A DNA stretch of 64,000 nucleotides from Flagellimonas alvinocaridis (GTDB taxonomy: Bacteria; Bacteroidota; Bacteroidia; Flavobacteriales; Flavobacteriaceae). Made by a program: the position numbers and the translations under genes. The notes beneath the pieces were generated by a model. It had not been told where the DNA came from, ran no database searches, and worked only from the letters and a program-made list of their open reading frames with translations. Where the stretch lies: contig NZ_SNTZ01000001.1 of the NCBI RefSeq assembly GCF_004916895.1, positions 92,262-156,261 on the forward strand. The letters run 5' to 3'. Shown piece after piece: positions 43,979 through 53,619 of the stretch. How positions within the stretch are numbered: position 1 is the stretch's first letter; each line of letters begins with the position of its first letter.

Positions 43979-45369
43979 CCCTATATAAAATGACATCACC
44001 ATTGCGAAAGAACACTATCCGGATAGTCCTTGAAAAGGTGACTCTATTGGGTATTCTAACCTTGCTCTTTTTGACATCACTTCCCGGACATGCACAGAAC
44101 AATACACATCTGGAAGAAGAGAAAATGCAGTGGTTCCAAGATGCCAAGCTGGGTATTTTTATCCACTGGGGGCTATATGCCGTAAACGGCATTGATGAGT
44201 CTTGGTCTTTTTTTAACGGGTATATTTCGCACAACGATTACCTGAAACAGACCAATGGATTCACCGCCAAAAACTATGACCCCGTGGCTTGGGCCGACCT
44301 CATCAAAAAGAGTGGGGCGCGTTACTCGGTCATCACCTCCAAACACCATGATGGGTTTGCCCTTTGGGACAGCAAGTTTGGTGATTTTAACGCCAAAAAG
44401 GCTTCAGCGGCCAAAAGGGATGTGCTCTCCCCTTTTGTGAGTGCTTTGAGAAAGGAAGGATTAAAAGTGGGCATCTATTATTCACTTCCAGATTGGTCCT
44501 ATCAAGACTACACCCACCACACTAGGGACTCCATGCGATATAAACCAGCAGATGACCCCAAACGATGGAACACCTTTTTAAACTATTACCAAGGACAGCT
44601 CAAGGAACTTTCAAAAACCTACAATCCCGACCTGTGGTGGTTTGATGGGGATTGGGAGCACAGTTCCGCGGAGTGGGAAGCCCCCAAGGTGCGACAAATG
44701 CTGCTAGATCAAAATCCCGGCACCATTATCAATTCCAGATTGCAGGGGCACGGGGATTACGCCACTCCCGAGCAGGGTATGCCCGTTACCCGTCCCAAGG
44801 ACAATTATTGGGAACTCTGCATGACCATGAACAATTCGTGGGGGTATCAAAAAAATGACCATGACTATAAAAGTCTGGACCAATTGATAGGCATTTTTAC
44901 CGATGTGATTTCATCAGGTGGAAACTTGTTGTTGGATATCGGCCCCAAAGGGGATGGTTCCATCCCAAAAGAGCAGGAAGAACTCTTGACAGGTTTGGGA
45001 CGTTGGACCCAAAAACACAAAGAGGCCATTTTTGGCACCGTTGCAGGCATATCTAAAGATCACTTTTATGGCCCCACTACACTTTCAAAAGATAAAAGCA
45101 TCCTGTATCTGTTCGTAAAAGGAAATCCGAACGGGGAAATTGTACTGCGGGGAATAAAGAACAAGATCAACCGCATATGGGTTGTGGGTGATGGCACCAA
45201 ACTGTCCCACAAGGTGGTAGGTAAAATCTATTGGAGCCATTATCCGGGCATCAAATACATCCAAGTCCCTGATTATGTGTTGGACGAAAACATGACCGTT
45301 CTGGCCGTACTCTTGGATGGTAAAATAGACTTGTACCGCGAAGACGGTTCTGTAATTGAAAGCAATTAA
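43975..45369 (+). CDS. Alpha-L-fucosidase, GH29 (third of four)
   Basis: 464 aa; the start overlaps the GH95 stop (ATGA). The hydrophobic signal runs LLGILTLLFLTSLPGHAQ after a basic stretch. Motifs are MQWFQDAKLGIFIHWGLYAVNGIDESWSFF, ARYSVITSKHHDGFALWDSKFGDFNAKKA, WWFDGDWEHSS with nucleophile Asp224, and the conserved YWELCMTMNNSWGY. The last resembles the GH29-A group with broad aryl and oligosaccharide activity, but specificity is not readable. Confidence 0.93.
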   Translation: MTLYKMTSPLRKNTIRIVLEKVTLLGILTLLFLTSLPGHAQNNTHLEEEKMQWFQDAKLGIFIHWGLYAVNGIDESWSFFNGYISHNDYLKQTNGFTAKNYDPVAWADLIKKSGARYSVITSKHHDGFALWDSKFGDFNAKKASAAKRDVLSPFVSALRKEGLKVGIYYSLPDWSYQDYTHHTRDSMRYKPADDPKRWNTFLNYYQGQLKELSKTYNPDLWWFDGDWEHSSAEWEAPKVRQMLLDQNPGTIINSRLQGHGDYATPEQGMPVTRPKDNYWELCMTMNNSWGYQKNDHDYKSLDQLIGIFTDVISSGGNLLLDIGPKGDGSIPKEQEELLTGLGRWTQKHKEAIFGTVAGISKDHFYGPTTLSKDKSILYLFVKGNPNGEIVLRGIKNKINRIWVVGDGTKLSHKVVGKIYWSHYPGIKYIQVPDYVLDENMTVLAVLLDGKIDLYREDGSVIESN

Positions 45370-45370
45370 G

Positions 45371-46921
45371 ATGAAAACTTCACTACAAAACTTTGCCTTT
45401 ATCCTACTCTTTGGAGCGCTACTTTTAGGCTGTAAGGAGCAAGTAAAGGAACAAGAAACTTCACAACCCAATATTGTCCTCTTTTTGGTGGATGACATGG
45501 GGTGGCAGGACACCTCCGTACCTTTTTGGAACAAAAGAACTCCTTTCAATGACCTATATCGTACCCCGAACATGGAGCGTTTGGCCGCCGAGGGGATGAA
45601 ATTCACCCAGGCCTACGCCACTCCGGTCTGTTCCCCTACTAGGATAAGCCTTATCACCGGTATGAATGCCGCCCGACATAGGGTCACCAACTGGACCTTG
45701 CACAAAAATGCCATCCAGCCCATGGAGAACAACCATCAAACCTTGGGCTTTCCAAAGTGGAACACGAACGGCATCAACCCGCAAAACAATAGGGATTCAC
45801 TAGCGGTATACGCCACCCCATTCCCGCAAATTTTAAAGGATGCCGGGTATTTCACCGTCCATACAGGAAAAGCACATTTTGGAGCTATTGGAACCCCTGG
45901 GGAAAACCCCTTGAATCTAGGTTTTGATGTGAATATTGCCGGACATGCCGCAGGGGCACCGGAAAGCTATTACGGGATGCAAAACTTCGGAAATGGAAAA
46001 AAAGGCAAGGAAATTTGGGCGGTACCTGGATTGGAGAAATACCATGGTAAGGACATTTTCCTCACCGAAGCATTGACTCAAGAAGCCTTGCAAAAATTGG
46101 ATTCCAAACCGGACCAAAAGCCTTTTTTCCTATACATGGCACACTATGCCGTACACACCCCCATCATGGGCGACCCAAGGTTCGTTCAAGGATATTTGGA
46201 CAAGGGTTTGGACAGCACTGAGGCCAAATACGCTTCCATGGTGGAAGGAATGGACAAAAGCTTGGGGGACATCATGGACTATCTGGAGGAAAAGCAGCTT
46301 ACAGAAAATACCATTATTCTCTTCATGTCGGACAATGGGGGATTGAGTGCCGTGGCACGAGGCGGGGAACCCCACACCCACAACAAACCTCTGGCCAGTG
46401 GAAAAGGATCTATCTACGAAGGGGGAATCCGAGAGCCCATGTTGGTGAAGTGGCCCGGAAAGACCACTCCCGGTTCTGTGACCAATACTCCGGTTATCAT
46501 AGAGGATTTCTTCCCTACCATTTTGGAAATGGCCGGTGTTGAAAATCCAGAAGTCGTGCAAATGGTGGATGGACAAAGTTTCACCTCTCTATTGCAAGGT
46601 GACGACATCTCTGCCGATAACCGACCTTTCTTCTGGCACTACCCCAATGAATGGGGACCGGAGGGACCTGGAATCGATGCGTTCAGCGCCATCCGATTGG
46701 GAGATTGGAAGTTGATTTATTTCCACAAAAACCAACAGATGGAACTCTATAACATCAAGGAAGATATTGGGGAAACCCAAAACAAAGTGGGGGAACATCC
46801 TGAAAAAGTTGAGGAATTGGCCAACATCCTCATGGAACACTTGAATGCAGTTGACGCCCAAATGCCTTTTGACAAAGCAACTGGGGAACAAATTCCCTGG
46901 CCCAATGCAACACAACCCTGA
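45371..46921 (+). CDS. S1-family sulfatase, lipoprotein (third of three)
   Basis: 516 aa from ATG 45371; an earlier in-frame TTG lies inside the upstream gene and would displace the lipoprotein signal (LLFGALLLGC, Cys21). The formylglycine site is Cys87-S-P-T-R in TPVCSPTRISLITG. It has LVDDMGWQDTSVPFWNKRTPFNDLYRTPNMERL, GKAHFGA and MSDNGGLSAVARGGEPHTHNKPL. It differs clearly from the other two in the active-site loops, so it probably takes a different sulfate position. Confidence 0.92.
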   Translation: MKTSLQNFAFILLFGALLLGCKEQVKEQETSQPNIVLFLVDDMGWQDTSVPFWNKRTPFNDLYRTPNMERLAAEGMKFTQAYATPVCSPTRISLITGMNAARHRVTNWTLHKNAIQPMENNHQTLGFPKWNTNGINPQNNRDSLAVYATPFPQILKDAGYFTVHTGKAHFGAIGTPGENPLNLGFDVNIAGHAAGAPESYYGMQNFGNGKKGKEIWAVPGLEKYHGKDIFLTEALTQEALQKLDSKPDQKPFFLYMAHYAVHTPIMGDPRFVQGYLDKGLDSTEAKYASMVEGMDKSLGDIMDYLEEKQLTENTIILFMSDNGGLSAVARGGEPHTHNKPLASGKGSIYEGGIREPMLVKWPGKTTPGSVTNTPVIIEDFFPTILEMAGVENPEVVQMVDGQSFTSLLQGDDISADNRPFFWHYPNEWGPEGPGIDAFSAIRLGDWKLIYFHKNQQMELYNIKEDIGETQNKVGEHPEKVEELANILMEHLNAVDAQMPFDKATGEQIPWPNATQP

Positions 46922-49074
46922 TGAAGTTGAACCAAAGAAATAGTGCCCTTTTCCTCATACTACTTTGTAGTATGGTTTCCTTTGCCCAAAACCAAACAGA
47001 TTGGCTTTTGCAACCGGATACCTATAAAGCGGAAATAACGGAATCGGAAAATACCATTTCACTGACCAATGGATTGGTCCTTCGGAAAATACAGTTACTG
47101 CCCAATGCGGCGACGGTAGAGTTTAAAAACCTTACCACACAGGAAACCATGCTCCGCAGCATCAAACCAGAAGCGGAGGTCACTTTGAACGACAGTGTCT
47201 ATAACATTGGCGGCTTATACGGGTTGAAAGAGCATGGCTATTTCAAGGAATCATGGTTAAATGACCTTGAAGCCCAGACTTCCGATTTTCAATACACCAG
47301 CCATACCATTGAAGATATAGAACCACGGATAGCATGGAACCCTAAGCAACGATACAACACTGCAAAAAGTTCCTTTGCCACTGGAAAGCGCCTCACCTTA
47401 AAGTTTAACCACGAATCCAAAGAATTGCAAGGAATAGAAATTTTGGTCCATTACGAAGTTTTTGATGGGATGCCATTGATCTCAAAATGGATTTCTGTGG
47501 AAAATTATGGAAAGAACACCATCACCCTAAACCGATTTAAAAGTGAACTGTTGGCCTTTCCAGAGGTTGAAAACCCCGTGGAGACTCCCAACACATGGCG
47601 AAAACCCAACTTACATGTGGAGAGCAATTACGCTTTCGGCGGGTTTACCGCGGGCGAATCTACCGTAACCACATTTTGGGAACAAGACCCGGAATACACC
47701 TCCCAAGTCAACTGGAAAATGGAGACCCCATGCCTATTGGTAAGTCAACTCCCTGTAGGTCCCAACCTTGACCTAAAACCCGGAAGCGCTTTTGAGAGTT
47801 TCAGGACTTACGAATTATTACTGGAGGAGCGGGGCAATCGCGAACAAACCGCACTCAGCCTCCGTAAAATGTATCGAAAACTGGCCCCATGGGTTACGGA
47901 AAACCCTATTTTCATGCATTTGACCACCACGGACGAAAAAGAAGTGAAAGCCGCCATAGACCAATGTGTGGACACAGGCTACGAGATGGTCATCCTTAGC
48001 TTTGGAAGTGGATTGAACATGGAGGACAATTCCCTGGAAAACATCAAAAAATATAAGAAGTTGGCCGATTATGCCCATAGCAAAGGTATCGCCTTGGGCG
48101 GCTACTCCCTATTTTCTAGCCGAAGCATCAACGAATCCATGGATGTCATCAATAAGGAAACCGGAAAACCGGGCGGCACCAAGTTTGGAAATGCCCCTTG
48201 CTTGGCCAGCGAATGGGGGAAGGACTATTTGGAGAAACTCAAGTTTTTCTTGAAAAACACAGGTTTTGACCTCTTGGAACATGACGGGCCCTACCCGGGT
48301 GATCACTGTGCATCCACCTCACACAAATACCACAAAGGGTATGAGGATTCGCAATGGGTCCAATGGAACATGTCCGTGGATTTCTACCATTGGTTGCGGG
48401 AAAACGGAATCTACCTTAACGCTCCTGACTTCTACTTTTTGGAAGGCTCCAACAAATGTGGTATTGGGTATAGGGAAGTCAACTGGTCGCTTCCGAGGGA
48501 ACAACAGATAGTACTGGGGCGACAAAACATCTATGACGGCACTTGGGAAAAAACACCCTCAATGGCTTGGACCTTTGTTCCGCTTACAGAATATCATGGA
48601 GGAGGAAAAGCAGCCACTTTGGAGCCGCTAAAGGACCATTTGGACTCCTATGAAGCCCATATGGCACAAAACTATGGTTCCGGGGTGCAGGCCTGTTACC
48701 GTGGTCCCCGCTTGTACGATGCCAAGGAAACCAAAGATTTGGTGATATCACAGATTGAGCATTATAAACAGTACAGGGATATCCTAAACTCAGACATCAT
48801 CCACCTAAAAAGACCCGATGGAAGGTCTTGGGACGGGTTTATGCATGTCAATCCGGATTTAGACAACAAGGGCTTGGTAATGTTGTTCAACCCCACGGAT
48901 AAAACCATCACGGAAACCTTGGAAATCCCCATGTACTATACGGATGTCCATACTATTGCCCAGATATCCCATGAAGGAACAAATACAAAAGAATATACTG
49001 TCAATAGAGATTATACCATTCCGCTCCAAGTGGAAATTGCCCCAAACGGCTACACCTGGTATCTCATAAAATAA
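46921..49074 (+). CDS. Putative secreted TIM-barrel glycosidase, alpha-galactosidase (GH36-like) superfamily
   Basis: 717 aa with signal peptide LFLILLCSMVSFAQ. The N-terminal ~300 residues are a beta-supersandwich (ENTISLTNGLVLRKIQLLPNAATVEFKNLTTQE). The middle is a barrel with TGYEMVILSFGSGLNMED, ADYAHSKGIALGGYSLFSS, KFFLKNTGFDLLEHDGPYPGDHC (a candidate nucleophile Asp in EHDGPYPG) and CGIGYREVNWSLPREQQ. The layout is that of clan GH-D enzymes, but I cannot assign a CAZy family. The sugar it removes is unknown; fucosyl or galactosyl side chains are both plausible. Confidence 0.75.
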   Translation: MKLNQRNSALFLILLCSMVSFAQNQTDWLLQPDTYKAEITESENTISLTNGLVLRKIQLLPNAATVEFKNLTTQETMLRSIKPEAEVTLNDSVYNIGGLYGLKEHGYFKESWLNDLEAQTSDFQYTSHTIEDIEPRIAWNPKQRYNTAKSSFATGKRLTLKFNHESKELQGIEILVHYEVFDGMPLISKWISVENYGKNTITLNRFKSELLAFPEVENPVETPNTWRKPNLHVESNYAFGGFTAGESTVTTFWEQDPEYTSQVNWKMETPCLLVSQLPVGPNLDLKPGSAFESFRTYELLLEERGNREQTALSLRKMYRKLAPWVTENPIFMHLTTTDEKEVKAAIDQCVDTGYEMVILSFGSGLNMEDNSLENIKKYKKLADYAHSKGIALGGYSLFSSRSINESMDVINKETGKPGGTKFGNAPCLASEWGKDYLEKLKFFLKNTGFDLLEHDGPYPGDHCASTSHKYHKGYEDSQWVQWNMSVDFYHWLRENGIYLNAPDFYFLEGSNKCGIGYREVNWSLPREQQIVLGRQNIYDGTWEKTPSMAWTFVPLTEYHGGGKAATLEPLKDHLDSYEAHMAQNYGSGVQACYRGPRLYDAKETKDLVISQIEHYKQYRDILNSDIIHLKRPDGRSWDGFMHVNPDLDNKGLVMLFNPTDKTITETLEIPMYYTDVHTIAQISHEGTNTKEYTVNRDYTIPLQVEIAPNGYTWYLIK

Positions 49075-49084
49075 AACCTTGAAA

Positions 49085-51181
49085 ATGATTCGAAAAGCCC
49101 ACATTCTAACCCTATCCCTGATCCTTTTACTGATGGCATGCCAAACCGTGGAGCCCCCAAAACCTGTTGGTCCCACCCCTTCGCAGCGCCAAATGGACTG
49201 GCATGAGCTCCAATACTATGCCTTTATCCATTTCAACATGAACACCTTTACCAATATGGAATGGGGTACAGGAGGGGAATCTGTAGATCTCTTCAACCCT
49301 ACTCAATTGGATACCCGCCAATGGGCCAAGGTTGCCAAAGAGGCCGGAATGAAGGGAATCATTTTGACCGCCAAGCACCACGACGGATTCTGTTTGTGGC
49401 CCACCAAGACCACCGAGCATTCCGTTAAAAACTCGCCTTGGAAGGATGGAAAAGGCGATGTGGTCCAAGAATTGGCCGATGCCTGCAAGGAATATGGCCT
49501 AAAATTAGGGTTATACCTGTCACCTTGGGATCGCAACAACGAGCACTACGGCCAACCTGAATATGTGGAAATCTTCCACGAACAATTGCGGGAACTACTG
49601 ACCAATTATGGGGAACTCTTTGAGGTGTGGTTTGATGGTGCCAATGGAGGTTCTGGATACTACGGCGGTGCCAACAAAACCAGAAAAATAGACAACAAAA
49701 CTTATTACGAATGGGAAAAAACCACCGAAATGATCAGGGAATTACAGCCCAATGCGGTCATTTTCAGTGATGGTGGACCAGACATACGCTGGGTGGGTAA
49801 CGAGGAAGGTTGGGCCAATGAGACCAACTGGAGCGTGATGCGCAGGGATGAGATCCATCCCGGATGGCCACGGTATGTGGAATTGCGTTCTGGCCATGAA
49901 GACGGAACACATTGGCTGCCAGCAGAAGTAAACACTTCCATCCGTCCGGGGTGGTACTATCATCCAGGTGAGGACCATCAGGTAAAAACCTTGCCACGTT
50001 TGGTGCGAACGTATTACGAATCCATTGGTAGGAACGGGAACTTTTTGTTGAACCTTCCCGTGGATGACAGAGGCCTGGTGCATGAAACCGATGTACAACA
50101 ATTGATGGCGCTCAAAACACAAATCGATAAGGATTTTGCACAAGAATTGGCCCAGGAAAGTATTGTCGAAGCCTCCAATGTCCGTTGTAACAGTTCCACC
50201 TTCAATGCAGAAAAGGCCATTGATGGAAACTTTGATACCTATTGGGCCACTGATGACGGGACAACTCAGGCTTCCATTACCATACGTTTTGATGAGCCCA
50301 CCAAAGTCAATCGCATACTCCTCCAAGAGTATATCCCTTTGGGGCAACGTATCAAAAAATTCAAAGTCAGTGCCGAAGTCGATGGCACATGGCAGGTTTT
50401 GGACGAACAGACCACTGTGGGCTACAAACGTATCCTTAGGTTTGAAACCGTTACCGCTTCCCAAGTAAAAGTGGATATCTTGGATGCCAAAGGCCCCATC
50501 ACCCTCTCCACTTTGGAACTTTACAATGCCCCTCCATTTTTGGTCGATCCCAAAATCACCAGAAACAGAGAGGGAATGGTCTCCATTGAAGTACCCGATG
50601 ACGAAGTAGATCTCTATGTGACCACCAATGGGGATGACCCAACCACAGCTTCACAGAAATATGAGGGCCCTTTTCCTGTTTTGACACCAGCCACCGTAAA
50701 GGCCATTGCCGTGAATCCAAACAATGGACAACAAACCCAAGCGGTGAGCCAATATTTTGACTTGGCCAAAAAAGATTGGAAAGTCGTTGGTGCTTTAGAA
50801 AACAATGCGGATGTTGTTAAACTCATGGATGAAGACCCCTATACGTTTTGGGCCACGGATAAGGACGCATCCGATATCAACGAAATCACCATCGATTTGG
50901 GAGCATCCCATACCCTTACCGGATTTAGCTACTGGCCCATCCAAGAACGTTATCCATTTGGAATGATCACCAAATACGAATTTTTGGTCAGTCCAGATAA
51001 CCGCACATGGAAATCCGCAACAAAAGGAGAATTTGGCAATGTGTTCAACAATCGCATTGAACAAAAGGTTAAATTCGAGCCGGTTTCGGGCAGATACATT
51101 AAATTACGTGCTTTGGAAAAGCACAATGGGGATACCCGGACTTCCTTTGCGGAAATAGGGGTATTTACCACAAATCAATAA
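49085..51181 (+). CDS. Alpha-L-fucosidase, GH29-B-like with C-terminal F5/8 type C modules (fourth of four)
   Basis: 698 aa from ATG 49085; TTG 49079 is in frame but unlikely. Lipoprotein signal: LSLILLLMAC. The GH29 domain at 20-340 has YYAFIHFNMNTFTNMEWGTGGE, TAKHHDGFCLWPTKTTEHS and VWFDGANGG with nucleophile Asp184. The first motif is that of GH29-B enzymes, which prefer alpha-1,3/1,4-fucose on branched glycans. The C-terminal half holds discoidin-like domains (about 360-470: NVRCNSSTFNAEKAIDGNFDTYWATDDG; and 590-698: VKLMDEDPYTFWATDKDA) separated by a chitobiase-like segment. Confidence 0.92.
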   Translation: MIRKAHILTLSLILLLMACQTVEPPKPVGPTPSQRQMDWHELQYYAFIHFNMNTFTNMEWGTGGESVDLFNPTQLDTRQWAKVAKEAGMKGIILTAKHHDGFCLWPTKTTEHSVKNSPWKDGKGDVVQELADACKEYGLKLGLYLSPWDRNNEHYGQPEYVEIFHEQLRELLTNYGELFEVWFDGANGGSGYYGGANKTRKIDNKTYYEWEKTTEMIRELQPNAVIFSDGGPDIRWVGNEEGWANETNWSVMRRDEIHPGWPRYVELRSGHEDGTHWLPAEVNTSIRPGWYYHPGEDHQVKTLPRLVRTYYESIGRNGNFLLNLPVDDRGLVHETDVQQLMALKTQIDKDFAQELAQESIVEASNVRCNSSTFNAEKAIDGNFDTYWATDDGTTQASITIRFDEPTKVNRILLQEYIPLGQRIKKFKVSAEVDGTWQVLDEQTTVGYKRILRFETVTASQVKVDILDAKGPITLSTLELYNAPPFLVDPKITRNREGMVSIEVPDDEVDLYVTTNGDDPTTASQKYEGPFPVLTPATVKAIAVNPNNGQQTQAVSQYFDLAKKDWKVVGALENNADVVKLMDEDPYTFWATDKDASDINEITIDLGASHTLTGFSYWPIQERYPFGMITKYEFLVSPDNRTWKSATKGEFGNVFNNRIEQKVKFEPVSGRYIKLRALEKHNGDTRTSFAEIGVFTTNQ

Positions 51182-51184
51182 TAC

Positions 51185-51964
51185 ATGGACTTAGGATTGA
51201 AGGATAAGGTGATTGTGGTCACCGGAGGTGACAAGGGCATTGGCAATGGTATTTGCCAAGTGCTCGCCCATGAAGGGGCCATCCCGGTAATTATTGGACG
51301 GAAGGAAAGTGATGTACTGGCTGCTGTGGAAGAAATCGCCAAAACCGGCGGTAAGGCATTTTATGCCATCGCGGAACTCACCGACCCCCAACAATGCAAA
51401 AATGCCATTGAGAAAACCATCCAAGAGTTTGGAAGAATCGATGGATTGGTGAACAATGCCGGGGTCAATGACGGAGTGGGGCTTGAAAATGGCAATTATG
51501 ATGATTTCAAGCGTTCCTTGGAGCGCAATGTTGGCCATTATTATGTGATGGCCCACCATGCCTTGCCCCTGTTGAAAAAAAGCAAAGGCAGCATTGTAAA
51601 CATAGGTTCCAAAACTTCTGTGACCGGCCAAGGGAATACCTCTGGTTATGCGGCCGCAAACGGGGCCCGGAATTCACTTACCCGGGAATGGGCCGTAGAG
51701 CTGCTCCCCTATTCCATTCGGGTGAACGCCGTAATTGTTGCCGAATCATTTACCCCATTATATAAAAGATGGATAAATTCGTTTGACAACCCAGAAGAAA
51801 AACTCAAAGAAATCACGGACAACATCCCTTTGGAAAAAAGAATGACTACCCCAGAAGAAATTGCGAATACCGTAGCCTTTCTTCTTTCGGAAAAATCAAG
51901 TCACACCACCGGCCAACTGATCTATGTGGATGGTGGCTATACCCATTTGGACCGTTCGCTTTAA
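51185..51964 (+). CDS. SDR: probable L-fucose dehydrogenase
   Basis: 259 aa: TGGDKGIGNG near residue 14 for NAD(P), NNAGVND near 94, Ser in NIGSKTS, Tyr155. The segment TSGYAAANGARNSLTREWAVELLPYSIRVNAVIVAESFTPLYKRWI closely fits L-fucose dehydrogenases of the non-phosphorylating pathway. Odd point: the usual YxxxK reads Tyr155-A-A-A-Asn159, so the catalytic Lys is replaced. Coding is clean (AAC), with no frameshift. It oxidises L-fucose to the 1,5-lactone. It lies next to the fucose importer and mutarotase genes. Confidence 0.8.
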   Translation: MDLGLKDKVIVVTGGDKGIGNGICQVLAHEGAIPVIIGRKESDVLAAVEEIAKTGGKAFYAIAELTDPQQCKNAIEKTIQEFGRIDGLVNNAGVNDGVGLENGNYDDFKRSLERNVGHYYVMAHHALPLLKKSKGSIVNIGSKTSVTGQGNTSGYAAANGARNSLTREWAVELLPYSIRVNAVIVAESFTPLYKRWINSFDNPEEKLKEITDNIPLEKRMTTPEEIANTVAFLLSEKSSHTTGQLIYVDGGYTHLDRSL

Positions 51965-51974
51965 AATATCAACC

Positions 51975-53282
51975 ATGACCAAACCAAAAATTGTATCCAA
52001 AAAAGTTCTCTTACCCTTTATCCTGATCACTTCGCTCTTTGCGCTCTGGGGTTTTGCCAATGCGGTGACGGACCCCATGGTCCAAGCCTTTAAAAAAGTA
52101 TTGGAGTTGTCTAACTCCCAAGCAGCATGGGTACAGATGGCTTTTTATGGCGGGTATTTCTGTATGGCCTTGCCAGCGGCATTGTTCGTCCGAAAGTATT
52201 CCTATAAAGTTGGGGTACTGATAGGCTTGGCCTTATATGCCGCCGGAGCCTTGATGTTCTACCCCGCAGCCATCACCGAAAAGTTTTGGTTTTTCTGCCT
52301 CGGGCTGTACGTCCTTACCTTTGGACTTGCCTTTTTGGAAACTACGGCCAATCCATACATTTTGGCCATGGGCGATAAGGAAACAGCCACCCAACGTTTA
52401 AACCTTGCCCAAGTCTTTAATCCTGTGGGATTGATTTTGGGTCTGCTTATTGCCCAGCAATTCGTTCTTAAAAAATTACAATCCGATGACATCGCGGATT
52501 ATTCCTCCTTGGATGAAGCCAAAAAAGCCTTGATCCGCACATCGGACCTTATGGTCATTAGAGACCCCTATGTTATCCTTGGATTGGTGATCTTGGCGGT
52601 CTTTGTATTGATCTTGGTGAGCAAGATGCCCCAAGCCAAAGGTGATGGCACTATTCCTTCGCTCCAAGAAACCGGAAAAGCATTGTTCCATAGACCTAAA
52701 TACATCTTGGGCGTATTGGCCCAAGTACTGTATGTGGGCGCACAGATCATGTGCTGGACCTATATCTATCAATATGCCGAAGCCATAGGTATGGCCAGCG
52801 ATGTGGCCGCCAATTATCAATTTGTGGCGTTCATTGTCTTTTTGGTGGGAAGGGCCATTGGCACCTATATGCTCCGTTTTATCAGTTCGGGAAAACTGTT
52901 GATGTGGTTTGCCGTGCTGGCGGGAGCTTGTGCCGCGGGAACCATTTTTATTGAAGGACATTTGGGATTGTACTGCCTAGTGGGTGTTTCTTTCTTTATG
53001 TCGCTCATGTTCCCTACCATTTATGGCATTGCCCTAAACGGGCTCACCGAGGAGGAATCCAAATTGGGTGCTGCCGGATTGGTTATGGCCATCGTTGGAG
53101 GGGCCTTGATGCCCAAACTACAAGGTATGATCATTGATGTTGGCGGAAATGGTGTGGCCGACACCAAAATGATGGGTGTTTCAGAAGTGAACTTCTCCTT
53201 TATACTACCGCTCTGCTGTTTTGTTTACATTGCATGGTTTGGTTTCAAAACCTTTAAAAATGAACACATATGGGAGATTTGA
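51975..53282 (+). CDS. fucP: L-fucose:H+ symporter, FucP-like MFS permease
   Basis: 435 aa from ATG 51975; the longer frame begins inside the SDR gene. Twelve membrane segments are predicted. Key family residues appear: Asp33 in ALWGFANAVTDPMVQAF and Glu122 in LAFLETTANPYILAMG, equivalent to the proton-coupling Asp46 and Glu135 of E. coli FucP. LNLAQVFNPVGLILG and GLTEEESKLGAAGLVMAIVGGALMPKLQG also match. It imports free L-fucose over the inner membrane. It overlaps the mutarotase gene by 13 bases. Confidence 0.94.
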   Translation: MTKPKIVSKKVLLPFILITSLFALWGFANAVTDPMVQAFKKVLELSNSQAAWVQMAFYGGYFCMALPAALFVRKYSYKVGVLIGLALYAAGALMFYPAAITEKFWFFCLGLYVLTFGLAFLETTANPYILAMGDKETATQRLNLAQVFNPVGLILGLLIAQQFVLKKLQSDDIADYSSLDEAKKALIRTSDLMVIRDPYVILGLVILAVFVLILVSKMPQAKGDGTIPSLQETGKALFHRPKYILGVLAQVLYVGAQIMCWTYIYQYAEAIGMASDVAANYQFVAFIVFLVGRAIGTYMLRFISSGKLLMWFAVLAGACAAGTIFIEGHLGLYCLVGVSFFMSLMFPTIYGIALNGLTEEESKLGAAGLVMAIVGGALMPKLQGMIIDVGGNGVADTKMMGVSEVNFSFILPLCCFVYIAWFGFKTFKNEHIWEI

Positions 53283-53608
53283 GAAGATTTTGCCTCGCCT
53301 TGGACCTTGTGGACAATGAAGAAAGCATTCGAGCCTACGAAGACCATCATAAAAAAGTATGGCCTGAAATCTTGGAGAGCATCACCGATTCAGGAATCCA
53401 AAATATGGAAATCTACCGAATCGAAAATCGCCTGTTCATGATCATGGAGGTCGATGCTTCCTTTTCGTTTGAAGCAAAACAACAGGCCGATGCTGAAAAT
53501 CCCAAAGTACAGGAATGGGAAAAACTGATGTGGAACTACCAACAAGCATTACCCTCGGCCAAACCCGGGGAAAAATGGTTGTTGACCAAAAAAATATTTG
53601 AATTATAA
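53270..53608 (+). CDS. RhaM-type sugar mutarotase, probably for L-fucose
   Basis: 112 aa, ferredoxin-like L-rhamnose mutarotase family: RFCLALDLVDNEESIRAYEDHHKKVWPEI (His27 and others), NMEIYRIENRLFMIMEVDASFSF and EKLMWNYQQALPSAKPGEKWL. It is a cytoplasmic enzyme that speeds anomer interconversion so the dehydrogenase gets its preferred form. RhaM is formally rhamnose-specific; the operon points to fucose here. It overlaps fucP by 13 bases. Confidence 0.87.
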   Translation: MGDLRRFCLALDLVDNEESIRAYEDHHKKVWPEILESITDSGIQNMEIYRIENRLFMIMEVDASFSFEAKQQADAENPKVQEWEKLMWNYQQALPSAKPGEKWLLTKKIFEL

Positions 53609-53619
53609 TTTGTAACCCT

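Noticed and set aside
49742..50464. 240-codon minus-strand ORF over the fourth GH29 gene
   Set aside because: Shadow of the fucosidase frame; no signal or motif.
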